Assembly: GCF_001940455.1 (NCBI RefSeq)
Contig: NZ_MKQR01000007.1
Coordinates: 333,378-397,377, forward strand
DNA length: 64,000 bases
Direction of reading: 5' to 3'
From: Actinokineospora bangkokensis
Lineage (GTDB): Bacteria; Actinomycetota; Actinomycetes; Mycobacteriales; Pseudonocardiaceae
Shown here: in pieces, positions 1-8,270 of the stretch
Layout of the letters: every line of letters starts with the position of its first letter
Position numbering within the stretch: the stretch's first letter is position 1
Program-made: the position numbers and the translations under genes
The notes under the pieces: model-generated
What the model was told of the DNA's origin: nothing
Databases searched by the model: none
The model's input: the letters and a program-made list of their open reading frames with translations, nothing else

Positions 1-52
1 CCCCGTGGCGGGGGCTGGTGTGAGCAGCGATCCCCACCCTGGAGACAACACC

Positions 53-1069
53 GTGCAGTTCTCGCGCAGATCCGTGCTGACCATGCTCGCCGCGGCCCCC
101 GTGCTGGCCGCGTGCGGCGTCGGCGGCTCGTCGTCCTCCGGTGAGCGCAAGAAGGTGCGCATCGCCTACCAGAACTTCGCCGACAGCACCCTGCTGGTCA
201 AGGACCAGGGCACGCTGGAGAAGGCGCTGCCCGACCACGACATCGCCTGGACCCCGTTCGACTCCGGGGCGAGCATCAACACCGCGTTCCTCGGCGGCGC
301 CATCGACCTCGCGGTGATCGGCAGCAGCCCCGCCGCGGGCGGCCTGTGCCCGCCGCTGCAGATCCCCTACCAGGTCATCGAGCTGCTCAACGTCATCGGC
401 GACAGCGAGGCCCTGGTGGTGCGCAACGCCAGCGGCATCACCGACGTCAAGGGCCTGGTGGGCAAGAAGGTCGCGGCGCCGTTCAGCTCCACCGCGCACT
501 ACAGCCTGCTCGCCGCCCTCCAGCAGGGCGGGGTCGACCCGGCCTCGGTCACCCTCGTCGACCTGGAGCCGCAGAACATCCAGGCGGCCTGGCAGCGCGG
601 CGACATCGACGGCGCCTACGTCTGGACGCCCGTGCTCAGCGTGCTGCAGAAGGACGGCAAGACGCTGACCGACAGCGCCAAGCTCGCCGCCGCGGGAAAG
701 CCGACGCTCACCTTCACCGTGGCGCGCAAGGACTTCCTCGACGCCAACCCCGACGTCATCGCCCGCTGGCTCGCCGCGACCGACGCCGCGATCAAGCTCA
801 TCAAGACCGACCCGCAGCAGGTCGCCGCCGCGGTGAGCCGCCAGATCGGCGCCACCACCGAGGACGCCCTCTCGCAGCTCAAGCAGAACATCTACCTCGA
901 CCACGCCGAGCAGCGCTCGCCGGAGTACTTCGGCACCGCGCAGGCCCCCGGCAAGCTGGCCGAGCAGCTGCGGGCGACCGCGGAGTTCCTGCTGTCGCAG
1001 AAGAAGGTCGACTCGGTGCCCGACCTGTCGGTGTTCCAGTCCGCGCTGCGGGTGCCCACCGATGGCTGA
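53..1069 (+). CDS. tauA: Taurine ABC transporter substrate-binding lipoprotein
   Basis: Extracytoplasmic solute-binding lipoprotein that should capture taurine or related alkylsulfonates for an ABC importer. The N-terminus has a twin-arginine-like SRRS stretch, a hydrophobic core and a lipobox ending LAAC. The mature part keeps TauA signatures: FDSGAS, SEALVV (here DSEALVV), a serine/threonine-rich HYSLLAAL segment, AAWQRGDIDGAYVW and ARKDF. The GTG at 53 is preferred over the in-frame GTG at 5 because GGAGA sits about 7 bases upstream and the signal peptide then starts at the right place. The gene overlaps tauB by 8 bases. No permease gene (tauC) is visible, so it probably lies just left of the window. 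Family assignment is strong; substrate is inferred. Confidence 0.88.
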   Translation: MQFSRRSVLTMLAAAPVLAACGVGGSSSSGERKKVRIAYQNFADSTLLVKDQGTLEKALPDHDIAWTPFDSGASINTAFLGGAIDLAVIGSSPAAGGLCPPLQIPYQVIELLNVIGDSEALVVRNASGITDVKGLVGKKVAAPFSSTAHYSLLAALQQGGVDPASVTLVDLEPQNIQAAWQRGDIDGAYVWTPVLSVLQKDGKTLTDSAKLAAAGKPTLTFTVARKDFLDANPDVIARWLAATDAAIKLIKTDPQQVAAAVSRQIGATTEDALSQLKQNIYLDHAEQRSPEYFGTAQAPGKLAEQLRATAEFLLSQKKVDSVPDLSVFQSALRVPTDG

Positions 1070-1865
1070 CGCGCTGCTGGAGCTCGCGGGCGTCGAGCAC
1101 CACTACCGGACCAAGCGCGGCACCGTGCCCGCGCTCGGCCCCGTCGACCTGCGCGTCGAGCCGGGGGAGTTCCTGGTGGTGGTCGGCCCGTCCGGCTCCG
1201 GCAAGAGCACCCTGCTGCGGCTCGTGGCGGGCTTCGAGCGGCCCAGCACCGGCGCGGTGGCCCTCGACGGCCACCCGCCGGTGCCCGGCCGCGACGTGGG
1301 CGTGGTGTTCCAGCAGCCGCGGCTGTTCCCGTGGCAGACCGTCGGCGGCAACGTCGGCACCGCGCTGCGCTGGGCGGGCACCCCCAAGAACCAGCGCGCC
1401 GCGCGCACCCGCGAGCTGCTGGGCACCGTCGGCCTGGCGGACCTGGGGCCCCGGCGCACCTGGGAGATCTCCGGCGGCCAGCAGCAGCGGGTGGCCATCG
1501 CCCGCGCGCTGGCCACCCGGCCCCGGCTGCTGCTCATGGACGAGCCGTTCGCCGCGCTGGACGCGATGACCCGCGAGCGGCTGCAGGAGGACGTCCGCGC
1601 GTTCACCAGCACGGGCGAGCAGTCGGTCGTGTTCGTCACGCACAGCGTCGACGAGGCCGTCTTCCTCGCCACCCGGGTGATCGTGCTCAGCGACCGCCCC
1701 GGGCGCGTCACCCTGGACCTGCCCATCGACCTGCCCCGCACCGGGGCGGGCGCGGACGAGCTGCGCGGGTCGGCGGAGTTCGCCGGGTACCGCGGCGAGG
1801 TCTCCGCCGCCGTCCGCGCGGCAGTGCGCACCGGCACCGCCCAACCGGAAGGAGCCCAGCCATGA
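1062..1865 (+). CDS. tauB: Taurine/sulfonate ABC transporter ATP-binding protein
   Basis: Cytoplasmic ATPase subunit of the sulfonate importer, 267 residues, the normal length for TauB/SsuB. It shows Walker A GPSGSGKST (K48), a Q-loop region (FQQPRLFPW), the ABC signature SGGQQQR, Walker B LLLMDEPF and an H-loop VTHSVDEA. It begins inside the end of tauA and its TGA overlaps the ATG of tauD (ATGA), so the three genes are translationally coupled. The pairing with tauD favours taurine over aliphatic sulfonates in general. Confidence 0.9.
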   Translation: MADALLELAGVEHHYRTKRGTVPALGPVDLRVEPGEFLVVVGPSGSGKSTLLRLVAGFERPSTGAVALDGHPPVPGRDVGVVFQQPRLFPWQTVGGNVGTALRWAGTPKNQRAARTRELLGTVGLADLGPRRTWEISGGQQQRVAIARALATRPRLLLMDEPFAALDAMTRERLQEDVRAFTSTGEQSVVFVTHSVDEAVFLATRVIVLSDRPGRVTLDLPIDLPRTGAGADELRGSAEFAGYRGEVSAAVRAAVRTGTAQPEGAQP

Positions 1866-2746
1866 CCGCCCCCACCCTCGACCGGCTCACCCCCACCCTC
1901 GGCGCCCGCGTCGACGGCGTCGACCTGTCCCGCCCGCTGCCGCCCGAGCAGGTGGCGGCGGTGCGGGCGGCCCTGCTGGAGCACAAGGTGCTGGTGTTCC
2001 GCGGCCAGCAGGACCTCACCCCCACCCGGCACCGCGACTTCGCCGCGGGCCTGGGCGAGCTGACCCCGGCGCACCCGGTCGTGCCCGGCCTGGACGCCGA
2101 CCACCCGGAGATCTACGTCCTGGACGCGGGCGACGGCGGCAAGGCCCCGGTGTGGCACACCGACGTCACCTTCATGCGCCGCCCCCCGCTGGGCTCGGTG
2201 CTGCGCGCCGTCGAGCTGCCCCCAACCGGCGGCGACACCTGCTGGACCGACCTGGAGGCCGCCTACCTGCGGCTGTCCCCGCCCCTGCGCGACCTGGCCG
2301 ACGGCCTCACCGCCCTGCACGACGGCCGCGCGGACTTCGACGAGTACCTGCACAAGCGCCTCGGCGGCGAGGGCGGCACCTGGGAGGGCGAGCGGATCCG
2401 CTCCCTGGAGCCGGTCGAGCACCCGGTGGTGCGCGTGCACCCCGAGACCGGCCGCAGGTCCCTGTTCGTCAACCCCGGCTTCACCACCCGCGTCGTCGGC
2501 CTCACCCCCGCCGAGAGCCGCGCCCTCCTGGACGTGTTCTTCGCCGTCATCGGCCTCCCCGAGCACACCGTCCGCCACCGCTGGGCCCCCGGCGACCTGG
2601 TCATCTGGGACAACCGCGCCACCGCCCACTACGCCATCGACGACTACGGCGACCAGCGCCGCGTCATGCACCGGGTCACCCTGCGCGGCACCGAACCCTT
2701 CGGCCCCGGCGGCCGGATCCCGCACCAGGGCCGCGCGGCGGCCTGA
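1862..2746 (+). CDS. tauD: TauD/TfdA-family 2-oxoglutarate dioxygenase
   Basis: Iron(II)- and 2-oxoglutarate-dependent dioxygenase that would release sulfite from taurine in the cytoplasm. The 294-residue length fits TauD. The metal-binding facial triad is visible: H99 and D101 in the WHTDVTF motif and the distal H256 in the ATAHYAID motif, with the 2-oxoglutarate arginine expected in the following RRVMHRVTLRG stretch. The ATG overlaps the tauB stop by four bases. Context with tauA and tauB indicates use of sulfonates as a sulfur source, but other TfdA-family substrates cannot be excluded from sequence alone. Confidence 0.88.
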   Translation: MTAPTLDRLTPTLGARVDGVDLSRPLPPEQVAAVRAALLEHKVLVFRGQQDLTPTRHRDFAAGLGELTPAHPVVPGLDADHPEIYVLDAGDGGKAPVWHTDVTFMRRPPLGSVLRAVELPPTGGDTCWTDLEAAYLRLSPPLRDLADGLTALHDGRADFDEYLHKRLGGEGGTWEGERIRSLEPVEHPVVRVHPETGRRSLFVNPGFTTRVVGLTPAESRALLDVFFAVIGLPEHTVRHRWAPGDLVIWDNRATAHYAIDDYGDQRRVMHRVTLRGTEPFGPGGRIPHQGRAAA

Positions 2747-3006
2747 GGACGGCCCGCGGGAAAAGGCGCTTGACCGCCGAGAGCGAGGACTGGCACCATC
2801 GTCGGCATGCGCTACTGAGACGCCGAGACCCATCCCCCTGATCGGACCGCGGGCCTTCTCGCACCGCCTGTCCGGGGACTCTCGCTGCACACCACTTGAC
2901 CTCCCGTCGGTGGTACCCGCATGTCCACGCTCGGCCTGGTCCACGCTCAGCCAGGCCGATCCCTCGCATGAGCGCCTTCAGCACGACCTGCTCCGTGGAG
3001 GCCACC

Positions 3007-3189
3007 TTGGCTGCCAACAAGTCCCGCACCGCGTCCCTGGACGACATCCGCGACCGCTTCTCCCAGGCGCTCGCGCAGAAGAACCGCGGTTCGCACCCCC
3101 GCGAGTCGCACGTGGACAACCAGGTCCGCGGCGGGTCGTCCACCGTCCCGGTCCCGCGCAAGCACCAGCTGCGCCGCAAGACCGGCTGA
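3007..3189 (+). CDS. Small DUF5302-like actinobacterial protein
   Basis: A 60-residue basic, soluble protein with the layout of DUF5302: an acidic amphipathic helix (SLDDIRDRFSQALAQK), a Gly/Ser-rich linker and a C-terminal arginine/lysine cluster ending RRKTG. The TTG at 3007 is chosen because GGAGG lies five bases upstream and the product then matches the usual length; an in-frame ATG at 2968 would add 13 unlikely residues. Function is unknown. The 260 bases between tauD and this gene show nothing else I can name. A strong hairpin follows. Confidence 0.6.
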   Translation: MAANKSRTASLDDIRDRFSQALAQKNRGSHPRESHVDNQVRGGSSTVPVPRKHQLRRKTG

Positions 3190-3199
3190 CCCGGGAGCG

Positions 3200-3230
3200 C
3201 TGCCCCGGCGCGGGATCCGCGCCGGGGCAG
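3200..3230. terminator. Bidirectional hairpin terminator
   Basis: Perfect 13-bp inverted repeat (CTGCCCCGGCGCG and its complement) around a 5-base loop GGATC. It lies between the convergent DUF5302-like gene and yidC and could serve both. There is no U-tract, as is common in high-GC actinobacteria. Confidence 0.75.
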
Positions 3231-3238
3231 TCCCGTGT

Positions 3239-4030
3239 CTACTGTGGATCCGCCTTGACCGGCGCCGAGCCCTCCACGAAGGAGGGGAGGACGTGCGCTT
3301 GGCCCAGCGTCCACAGGTTGTTCGCGAGGAAGTACACCAGAACCCCGATCGGCACGGGGAACAGCAGCCCGGATACCAGCACCCCGACAGGCGCCAGGTA
3401 CCCCAGCCACCTGCCGATCGTCGCCGCCTGCCCGGTGGCGGGGTTGCGCCGCTGCGACACCCGGATCGACAGGAACGTCGCCAACCCGGCCAGCAGCATC
3501 AACGGCAACCCCACCCCGAGCACGTGCGCGCGATCGGTGGCGAACGCGGCCAGTTCGTGCGCGGGCTGGCTCACCCAGTTCCCCAACCGCGCCCCGAAGA
3601 GGTCCGCCCGCAGGAACGACTCCACCCCGGCCCGGTCGAACACGTGGTTGCCCGCGGCCCCGGGCGTGAAGTCGCGCAAGACCGCGTAGAGGCTCAGGAA
3701 CACCGGGATCTGCACCAGCGCGGGCACGATCGCCCCGAACGGGCTGGTCCCGTGCTCGGCGTAGAGCTCCTGCACCTCCCGCGCCAACCGGGCCCGATCA
3801 CCCCGGTGCTCCTCCTGGACCCGCTTCAGCGCGGGCGCAAGCGATTGCGCGACCCGCGCCGCCCGCAACTGCCGCACCGCGGACCGCACCAGCAGCAACC
3901 GCACGGTGAACACGAGGAACGCGATGGCCAACACCCACGCGGCCCCGCTGTCGGACCCGAAAAACCCCCCGAACACCCAGTGCCAGAACCAGAGCACGGC
4001 GGAAACGGGGTAGAGGAAGACGTCGAACAA
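3239..4030 (-). CDS. yidC: YidC/Oxa1-family membrane protein insertase
   Basis: Membrane insertase of the YidC/Oxa1/Alb3 family, 263 residues, inserting proteins into the cytoplasmic membrane with or without Sec. The protein has an N-terminal hydrophobic segment, a helix carrying the conserved groove arginine (LVFTVRLLLVRS), a basic cytoplasmic loop with coiled character (LKRVQEEHRGDRARL), then the GTSPFGAIVPALVQIPVFLSLY signature segment and further membrane helices with FPVPIGVLVYFLANNLWT near the C-terminus. It lies away from rpmH/rnpA and is followed upstream by DUF6412, so it is probably an accessory YidC paralogue and not the housekeeping copy. That last point is inference. Confidence 0.88.
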   Translation of the reverse strand: MFDVFLYPVSAVLWFWHWVFGGFFGSDSGAAWVLAIAFLVFTVRLLLVRSAVRQLRAARVAQSLAPALKRVQEEHRGDRARLAREVQELYAEHGTSPFGAIVPALVQIPVFLSLYAVLRDFTPGAAGNHVFDRAGVESFLRADLFGARLGNWVSQPAHELAAFATDRAHVLGVGLPLMLLAGLATFLSIRVSQRRNPATGQAATIGRWLGYLAPVGVLVSGLLFPVPIGVLVYFLANNLWTLGQAHVLPSFVEGSAPVKADPQ

Positions 4031-4099
4031 AGCAAGCTCCTGATGGGAGAGGTGGCGGACGAGGACGTCAACCGCCCACGCCGGAACCCTCCCGGCGCC

Positions 4100-4402
4100 C
4101 TACAGGACGGCGACCCCCGCGCCGGACGGAGCCCTCGGCCGCGTCCGCCCCCGCCCATCCGGATCCCGGAACCGCACCCCACCAACACCCCGGGCCCGCT
4201 CCCGCAGGCTGACCGCCCGAACCCCCGCAGGCGCGACCCCCACCACCACGACGCACAACAACGCCACGGCGATGACCACAGCCACACCAGCCGTCACCGT
4301 CGAGGCGACCAGCCCACCGCCGGAACCTCCGGGCAGGGCCAGGAAGAGGGCAGGCAGGAACAGCGCGAGCACGAACCGCAAGCGCGTCCCCGGGAACCCC
4401 AT
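4100..4402 (-). CDS. DUF6412-like small membrane protein
   Basis: A 100-residue protein with two predicted hydrophobic segments (around residues 7-25 and 32-55) and a basic C-terminal tail carrying RFRDPDGRGRTRPRAP. The RDPD.xGRxRPRAP tail is typical of DUF6412 proteins, which commonly sit beside accessory yidC genes in actinobacteria. It is transcribed in the same direction as yidC, 69 bases upstream, so the two probably form a unit. ATG at 4402 is preferred over an upstream start at 4444 because it puts the first hydrophobic segment close to the N-terminus. The molecular role is unknown. Confidence 0.6.
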   Translation of the reverse strand: MGFPGTRLRFVLALFLPALFLALPGGSGGGLVASTVTAGVAVVIAVALLCVVVVGVAPAGVRAVSLRERARGVGGVRFRDPDGRGRTRPRAPSGAGVAVL

Positions 4403-4419
4403 GCCCGCGATGCTACCCC

Positions 4420-5385
4420 TCACCTCACCACCGGGTCCCCCCACGCCAACTCCGGCGGTCGCCCGGCGAACGAGCCGGGCAGGGCAGGCGGGCGCTCCAT
4501 CTCCAGGCGGAGCACCTGACCCTGCACCACCACGTCGACGCGCTGCGGTTGCCCGATGCCCGCCGTGGCCTCCCAGCGCGGCTTGCCGTCCACCAGCACG
4601 CGGAACCGACCGGTCTGGAACCGCTCCACGGCGTCGTCCAGCACGCCCGCCACCGCGGTGAACCGGTGCCGCCCGGCGGGTAGTTCGACCTCGACGAACC
4701 CCTGCGCGGGCACCCCCGGGCTCAGCACGACGCTGTCAGCGTGCTCGACGCCGCCCAGCCGGGCGCCGCCCGCCCGCACCTGGGGGCTGCTGCGCAGCCA
4801 CCGCTCCTGCTCGCACACCCGCGCGGGCCCGGCCGCCGCGTCCCGCAGCACCCCGTCCGGCCCCACCTTGCCCAGCCACTGACCGCGCTTCTTCCGCTGG
4901 TGGCGCGCCACCCCGGTGATGGCCCGCACGATGTCGCCCAACCCCGCGGCCGAGACGTCCTGGACCAGGAAGTGGGTCATGGAGTGGGGGTTGAGGATCC
5001 GGGGGATGTCGTCGACGGTCCAGCCGGGCAGCACCACGGGGAGGATCTTCCGCGTGCCCGCCACCGCGTCCTCGGTCATGATGTCCCGGAGGATGCCGCC
5101 CTCGAACTGGGCGCCGCGCCCCTCGCCGGCGGCGGCTTCGCCGTCGATGCGCCGCCGGTAGTCGCGCGAGGCCACCGCGATGATCCGGTCCGCCGACCGC
5201 ATCTGGTGGGCGAACAAGCCCCAATCGATGCGGATGGCGTCCTCGTACTGGTCGAGCAGCACCTCCAGCCCCAGCTCCTCCTCCAGGCAGTCGGCGAACC
5301 TCCCCACCGCGTCCCGGTGGTGCTCGCTGTCGTGCGAATAGCTCATGAACACCCGCGGTGCCGCGTCGAGCACGGGTTCGGCCAT
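4420..5385 (-). CDS. SEFIR-domain protein with C-terminal NPCBM-like domain
   Basis: A 321-residue protein. Residues about 11-160 form a SEFIR domain of the TIR-like superfamily: strand RVFMSYSHDS with H18, DAVGRFADCLEEELGLEV, LDQYED, WGLFAHQMRSADRIIAVASRDY, and later ILPVVLPGW. After a linker, residues about 195-305 resemble an NPCBM/NEW2 carbohydrate-binding-type fold: GGVEHADSVVL, LPAGRHRFTAVAGVLDDAV, FRVLVDGKPRW and a final VDVVVQGQVLRLEM. No signal peptide is present, so it is cytoplasmic. ATG at 5385 follows GGAGGGGG at a suitable distance. It is divergent from an ABM gene and only about 600 bases from a TIR operon on the other strand. A role in signalling or defence is inferred, not shown. 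Confidence 0.75.
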   Translation of the reverse strand: MAEPVLDAAPRVFMSYSHDSEHHRDAVGRFADCLEEELGLEVLLDQYEDAIRIDWGLFAHQMRSADRIIAVASRDYRRRIDGEAAAGEGRGAQFEGGILRDIMTEDAVAGTRKILPVVLPGWTVDDIPRILNPHSMTHFLVQDVSAAGLGDIVRAITGVARHQRKKRGQWLGKVGPDGVLRDAAAGPARVCEQERWLRSSPQVRAGGARLGGVEHADSVVLSPGVPAQGFVEVELPAGRHRFTAVAGVLDDAVERFQTGRFRVLVDGKPRWEATAGIGQPQRVDVVVQGQVLRLEMERPPALPGSFAGRPPELAWGDPVVR

Positions 5386-5543
5386 CGTTCCCCCTCCACC
5401 TCCGGTCCGGGGCATTGTGACCCCCGAAGTGTGCCTGTGAACACCGCTCCGAACAGGCTGTCGCCCATTTGTCGCCCGCGCCGGAACAGGCGTGCCGGGC
5501 GGCCCGGTGGCATGCTGGGGGCACGCCCGGCGGAAGGAAAGAA

Positions 5544-5867
5544 ATGATCTTCATTACGGCCAAGTTCCAGGTCAAGCCCGAGGACGCCGACCAGTGGCCG
5601 GAGATCTCCCGCGAGTTCACCGAGGCCACCAGGGCCGAACCGGGGTGCCTGTGGTTCGACTGGTCCCGCTCCCTGGACGACCCCACCGAGTACGTCCTCG
5701 TCGAGGCCTTCCGCGACGGCGAGGCGGGCGGCGCGCACGTCAACGCCCCGCACTTCAAGAAGGCCCAGGAGACCCTCCCCCCGCACCTCGTCTCGACCCC
5801 GAAGATCGTCAACTTCGAGACCCCCGGCACGGAGTGGTCCCTGCTCGGCGAACTCGCCGTCGACTGA
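5544..5867 (+). CDS. Putative quinol monooxygenase (ABM domain)
   Basis: A 107-residue antibiotic-biosynthesis-monooxygenase (ABM, YgiN-like) protein of the dimeric ferredoxin-like fold. Diagnostic stretches are IFITAKFQVKPE at the start, EPGCLWFDWSRS in the middle and YVLVEAFRD followed by HVNAPHFKKA. Such proteins oxidise quinols or small aromatics without a bound metal or flavin. The ATG at 5544 follows GGAAGGA. It is monocistronic and ends at a strong hairpin (5928-5960). Substrate unknown. Confidence 0.8.
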   Translation: MIFITAKFQVKPEDADQWPEISREFTEATRAEPGCLWFDWSRSLDDPTEYVLVEAFRDGEAGGAHVNAPHFKKAQETLPPHLVSTPKIVNFETPGTEWSLLGELAVD

Positions 5868-5927
5868 TCACAACACGGTCCCGGCGCGCTTTTGTCTAGT
5901 TTTTGCCGGCCTCTCACCCCTGCCCAA

Positions 5928-5960
5928 GACCGGCCCGAGCGACCTACGCTCGGGCCGGTC
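5928..5960 (+). terminator. Strong hairpin between ABM gene and TIR operon
   Basis: Perfect 14-bp inverted repeat (GACCGGCCCGAGCG and its complement) with a 5-base loop. It is placed to terminate the ABM transcript, but it ends only 29 bases before the TIR start codon. Either the TIR promoter is squeezed between hairpin and gene, or the hairpin sits in the TIR leader and acts as an attenuator. An AT-rich patch at about 5890-5905 could hold a promoter upstream of the hairpin. Confidence 0.7.
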
Positions 5961-5989
5961 CTGTTGCGGCACAAGGGGAGTGGCTGGGC

Positions 5990-6568
5990 GTGTACCAGTA
6001 CGACGCGTTCATCAGCTATCAGCGCGGCAGCCGCGCGGGCGAGTGGGTCAAGACCCACTTCGAGCCTCGGCTGCGCGCCCTCCTCGACGAGAACTCCCTG
6101 CACGAGGTCCGGGTGTTCACGGTCGATTCCGGCAGGTCGGGCGGCAGGTGGCCGGATGACCTGCGGCACGCGCTCCTGCACGCCAAGGTCCTGATCCCGG
6201 TCTGCACCCCGAAGTACTTCACCAACGAGTGGTGCAAAGCCGAGTGGGCCTCGATGGAGGGCCGGGAACAGCTCCTCGGGCTGGGCGTCAACGACCCCCG
6301 GGGTCTGATTCACCCGGTGGTGTTCGGTGATGGCGACCTCTACCCGGACTGGGCCAGCCGCAGGCACATGACCAGCTTCAAGGACTACGCGCACCCGGAA
6401 CCGCAGTTCGCCAACAGCCAGGGGTACTTCGACTTCGTCAAGCTCATGTTGACGTTCGTCGAGGACCTGGTGATCGCGCTCGACGACGTGCCCCCGTGGG
6501 AGGACGGCTGGCCCATCCACACCCCCGACGTCGAGCCGCTCGGGCCGTCCCCCCTGCCGAGGTTGTGA
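5990..6568 (+). CDS. TIR-domain protein, first gene of a putative defence operon
   Basis: A 192-residue soluble protein that is essentially one TIR domain. It opens with YQYDAFISYQRG (strand A, box 1), continues with VRVFTVDSGRSGG, the helix of LRHALLHAKVLIPVCTPKYF, and the catalytic motif NEWCKAEW, where W81, C82 and E85 match the SxxWCxxE motif of TIR NAD-cleaving enzymes. The C-terminal third (from about residue 140) is less typical and ends in a proline-rich tail. GTG at 5990 follows AAGGGGAG and removes upstream unrelated codons. Only four bases separate it from the ATPase gene, so the two are surely co-transcribed. NADase or cyclic-ADP-ribose activity is inferred from the retained glutamate. 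Confidence 0.82.
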   Translation: MYQYDAFISYQRGSRAGEWVKTHFEPRLRALLDENSLHEVRVFTVDSGRSGGRWPDDLRHALLHAKVLIPVCTPKYFTNEWCKAEWASMEGREQLLGLGVNDPRGLIHPVVFGDGDLYPDWASRRHMTSFKDYAHPEPQFANSQGYFDFVKLMLTFVEDLVIALDDVPPWEDGWPIHTPDVEPLGPSPLPRL

Positions 6569-6572
6569 CGCC

Positions 6573-8183
6573 GTGCCCGGTTCGGTGATCACCTTCTACT
6601 CCTTCAAGGGCGGCGTCGGGCGCAGCTTCACCCTGGCCAACGTCGCGCTGCTGCTGGCCCGGTGGGGCTACTCGGTGCTCTGCGTCGACTGGGACCTGGA
6701 GGCGCCCGGCCTCAACTACTACTTCCAGGACATGCTCAGCAGCCCGCCGGAATCCGGGGTCATCGATCTCGTCGACGACTTCACCACCGACCCGGACGGC
6801 CCCCTCGTCGACCGCACCATCAGCCTCATCGGGGTGGGCGCGCTCGACCTGCTGGCCGCGGGCCGGGCCGACGCCCGCTACTCCGAGAGGGTGCAGGCGG
6901 CGGACTGGGACGGGCTCTACAAGCGCAGGTTCGGGGACTTCCTCGAACGCCACCGCGACGCCTGGCTGGCCAGGTACGACTACGTGCTGATCGACAGCCG
7001 CACCGGTGTGTCGGACACCGGCGGCATCTGCACCGCCCAACTCCCCGACCGGCTGGTGCTCGTCACGGTGCCCAACATGCAGAGCATCCGGGGCGTCGTG
7101 GACATCGCGACCCGCGCGGCGGCCGCCAGGGACGGGCTCCCGTACGACCGGAGCAGGTTGAGCGCGCTGCCGGTGCTCTCGCGGCTCGACACCAACGAAC
7201 TCGAACGGGCGGAGAGCTGGCACCGCCGCTTCCTCGAAGAAGCGCTCCCGCTCTACCGGAACTGGCTCGACGTCGGGGTGTCGGCGGAAGTGGTGTCGCG
7301 GCTCACCACCGTGCCCTACAGCGCCTACTGGAGCCTGGGGGAACAACTCCCCGCCGCGGCCGAGACCGAGCCGACCCCGGACCAGATCACCTACCCGCTG
7401 GAGACGATCGCCGCCCTGGTGGCGCAGGGCTTCGACCGCACAGACCTGCTGGGCGAGAACCGGGACGCCTACGTGACCCGCGTGCGGGAGCGGAACCGGG
7501 AGTTCTCGCACGAGGTCCTGGTCAGCGCCAACCGCCCGACGATGGAGTTGGCGGAGACCCTGGCCAAGGCGCTCGCGGAGCGCGGGGTGCGCGCGGAGCG
7601 GTCGCTGTCCGGTGACCGGTCTCTGATCCCCAGGGCGGAGGCGGAGGCCCGGCACCTGTGCCTGGTCGTCGACGGGAAGCTGACGCGCTGGCAGGAGGCC
7701 GAGGTCGAGCTGTTCCTGCACCGGACCATCGGCCAGGACCGCAGGGTCATCCCGATCCTCACCGAGACGGCGAACCCGGAGGAGTTGCCGGGGTTCATCG
7801 CCAACCTGCGCTACGTGCGGATGAGCCAGTCCCGGGGCGCCGACGAGGTCGCCAAGGCGGTGGTCGACCAGGTCCTCAAGCGGGTTCCGCTCGTCGACCA
7901 GGGCGACGCGGATTTCCCGGGCTTGCTCGCGAAGGTCTCGGCAGCCCGGTTGCCCGAAGCGCTCTGGGCGCTGATCGATGAACTGGTGGGTGAACTGCTC
8001 AGTGTTGTGGGCAGCGGAGACGCCGTCCTGGCCGCCGAGATCGCCGACGAGATCGCGGCGGTGATCACCCCTCGGCCCCGGCGGTCGACTGTGCCCAGGA
8101 CACCCGCGCCCAGGGACACCGTCGGCGCGATCGAGTGGGCGATCCGCGTCCTCAACGCGCGTGTGATCAACAAGCGCGAGTAG
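6573..8183 (+). CDS. KGGVGR-type ParA/MinD-like ATPase fused to a TIR-like domain
   Basis: A 536-residue protein. The N-terminal domain is a deviant-Walker P-loop ATPase: ITFYSFKGGVGRSF at residues 6-19 keeps the signature lysine K12 but has arginine R17 where ParA/MinD proteins have the P-loop lysine. VLCVDWDLEAPG (Walker A prime) and YDYVLIDSRTG (Walker B) follow. Residues about 311-416 look like a second TIR-like domain: FSHEVLVSANRP, ALAERGVRAERS, ARHLCLVVDG, then TRWQEAEVEL with W373 and E377 spaced like the TIR catalytic W and E, then RRVIPILTE and LPGFIANLRYVRM. The rest is helical. GTG at 6573 immediately follows the TIR gene. Probably a nucleotide-controlled sensor or switch for the system; function not established. 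Confidence 0.8.
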   Translation: MPGSVITFYSFKGGVGRSFTLANVALLLARWGYSVLCVDWDLEAPGLNYYFQDMLSSPPESGVIDLVDDFTTDPDGPLVDRTISLIGVGALDLLAAGRADARYSERVQAADWDGLYKRRFGDFLERHRDAWLARYDYVLIDSRTGVSDTGGICTAQLPDRLVLVTVPNMQSIRGVVDIATRAAAARDGLPYDRSRLSALPVLSRLDTNELERAESWHRRFLEEALPLYRNWLDVGVSAEVVSRLTTVPYSAYWSLGEQLPAAAETEPTPDQITYPLETIAALVAQGFDRTDLLGENRDAYVTRVRERNREFSHEVLVSANRPTMELAETLAKALAERGVRAERSLSGDRSLIPRAEAEARHLCLVVDGKLTRWQEAEVELFLHRTIGQDRRVIPILTETANPEELPGFIANLRYVRMSQSRGADEVAKAVVDQVLKRVPLVDQGDADFPGLLAKVSAARLPEALWALIDELVGELLSVVGSGDAVLAAEIADEIAAVITPRPRRSTVPRTPAPRDTVGAIEWAIRVLNARVINKRE

Positions 8184-8270
8184 CCGCCCCACGCCGTTCC
8201 ACCCACGAACCTGCTCCACCACCCCAGCGGGACACCCGGTCCCGCGTCTTCGGTGCGGAAGGAAAGTCGG

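Noticed and set aside
1-2746. A taurine permease gene (tauC)
   Set aside because: None is present between tauA, tauB and tauD; it may lie left of the window.
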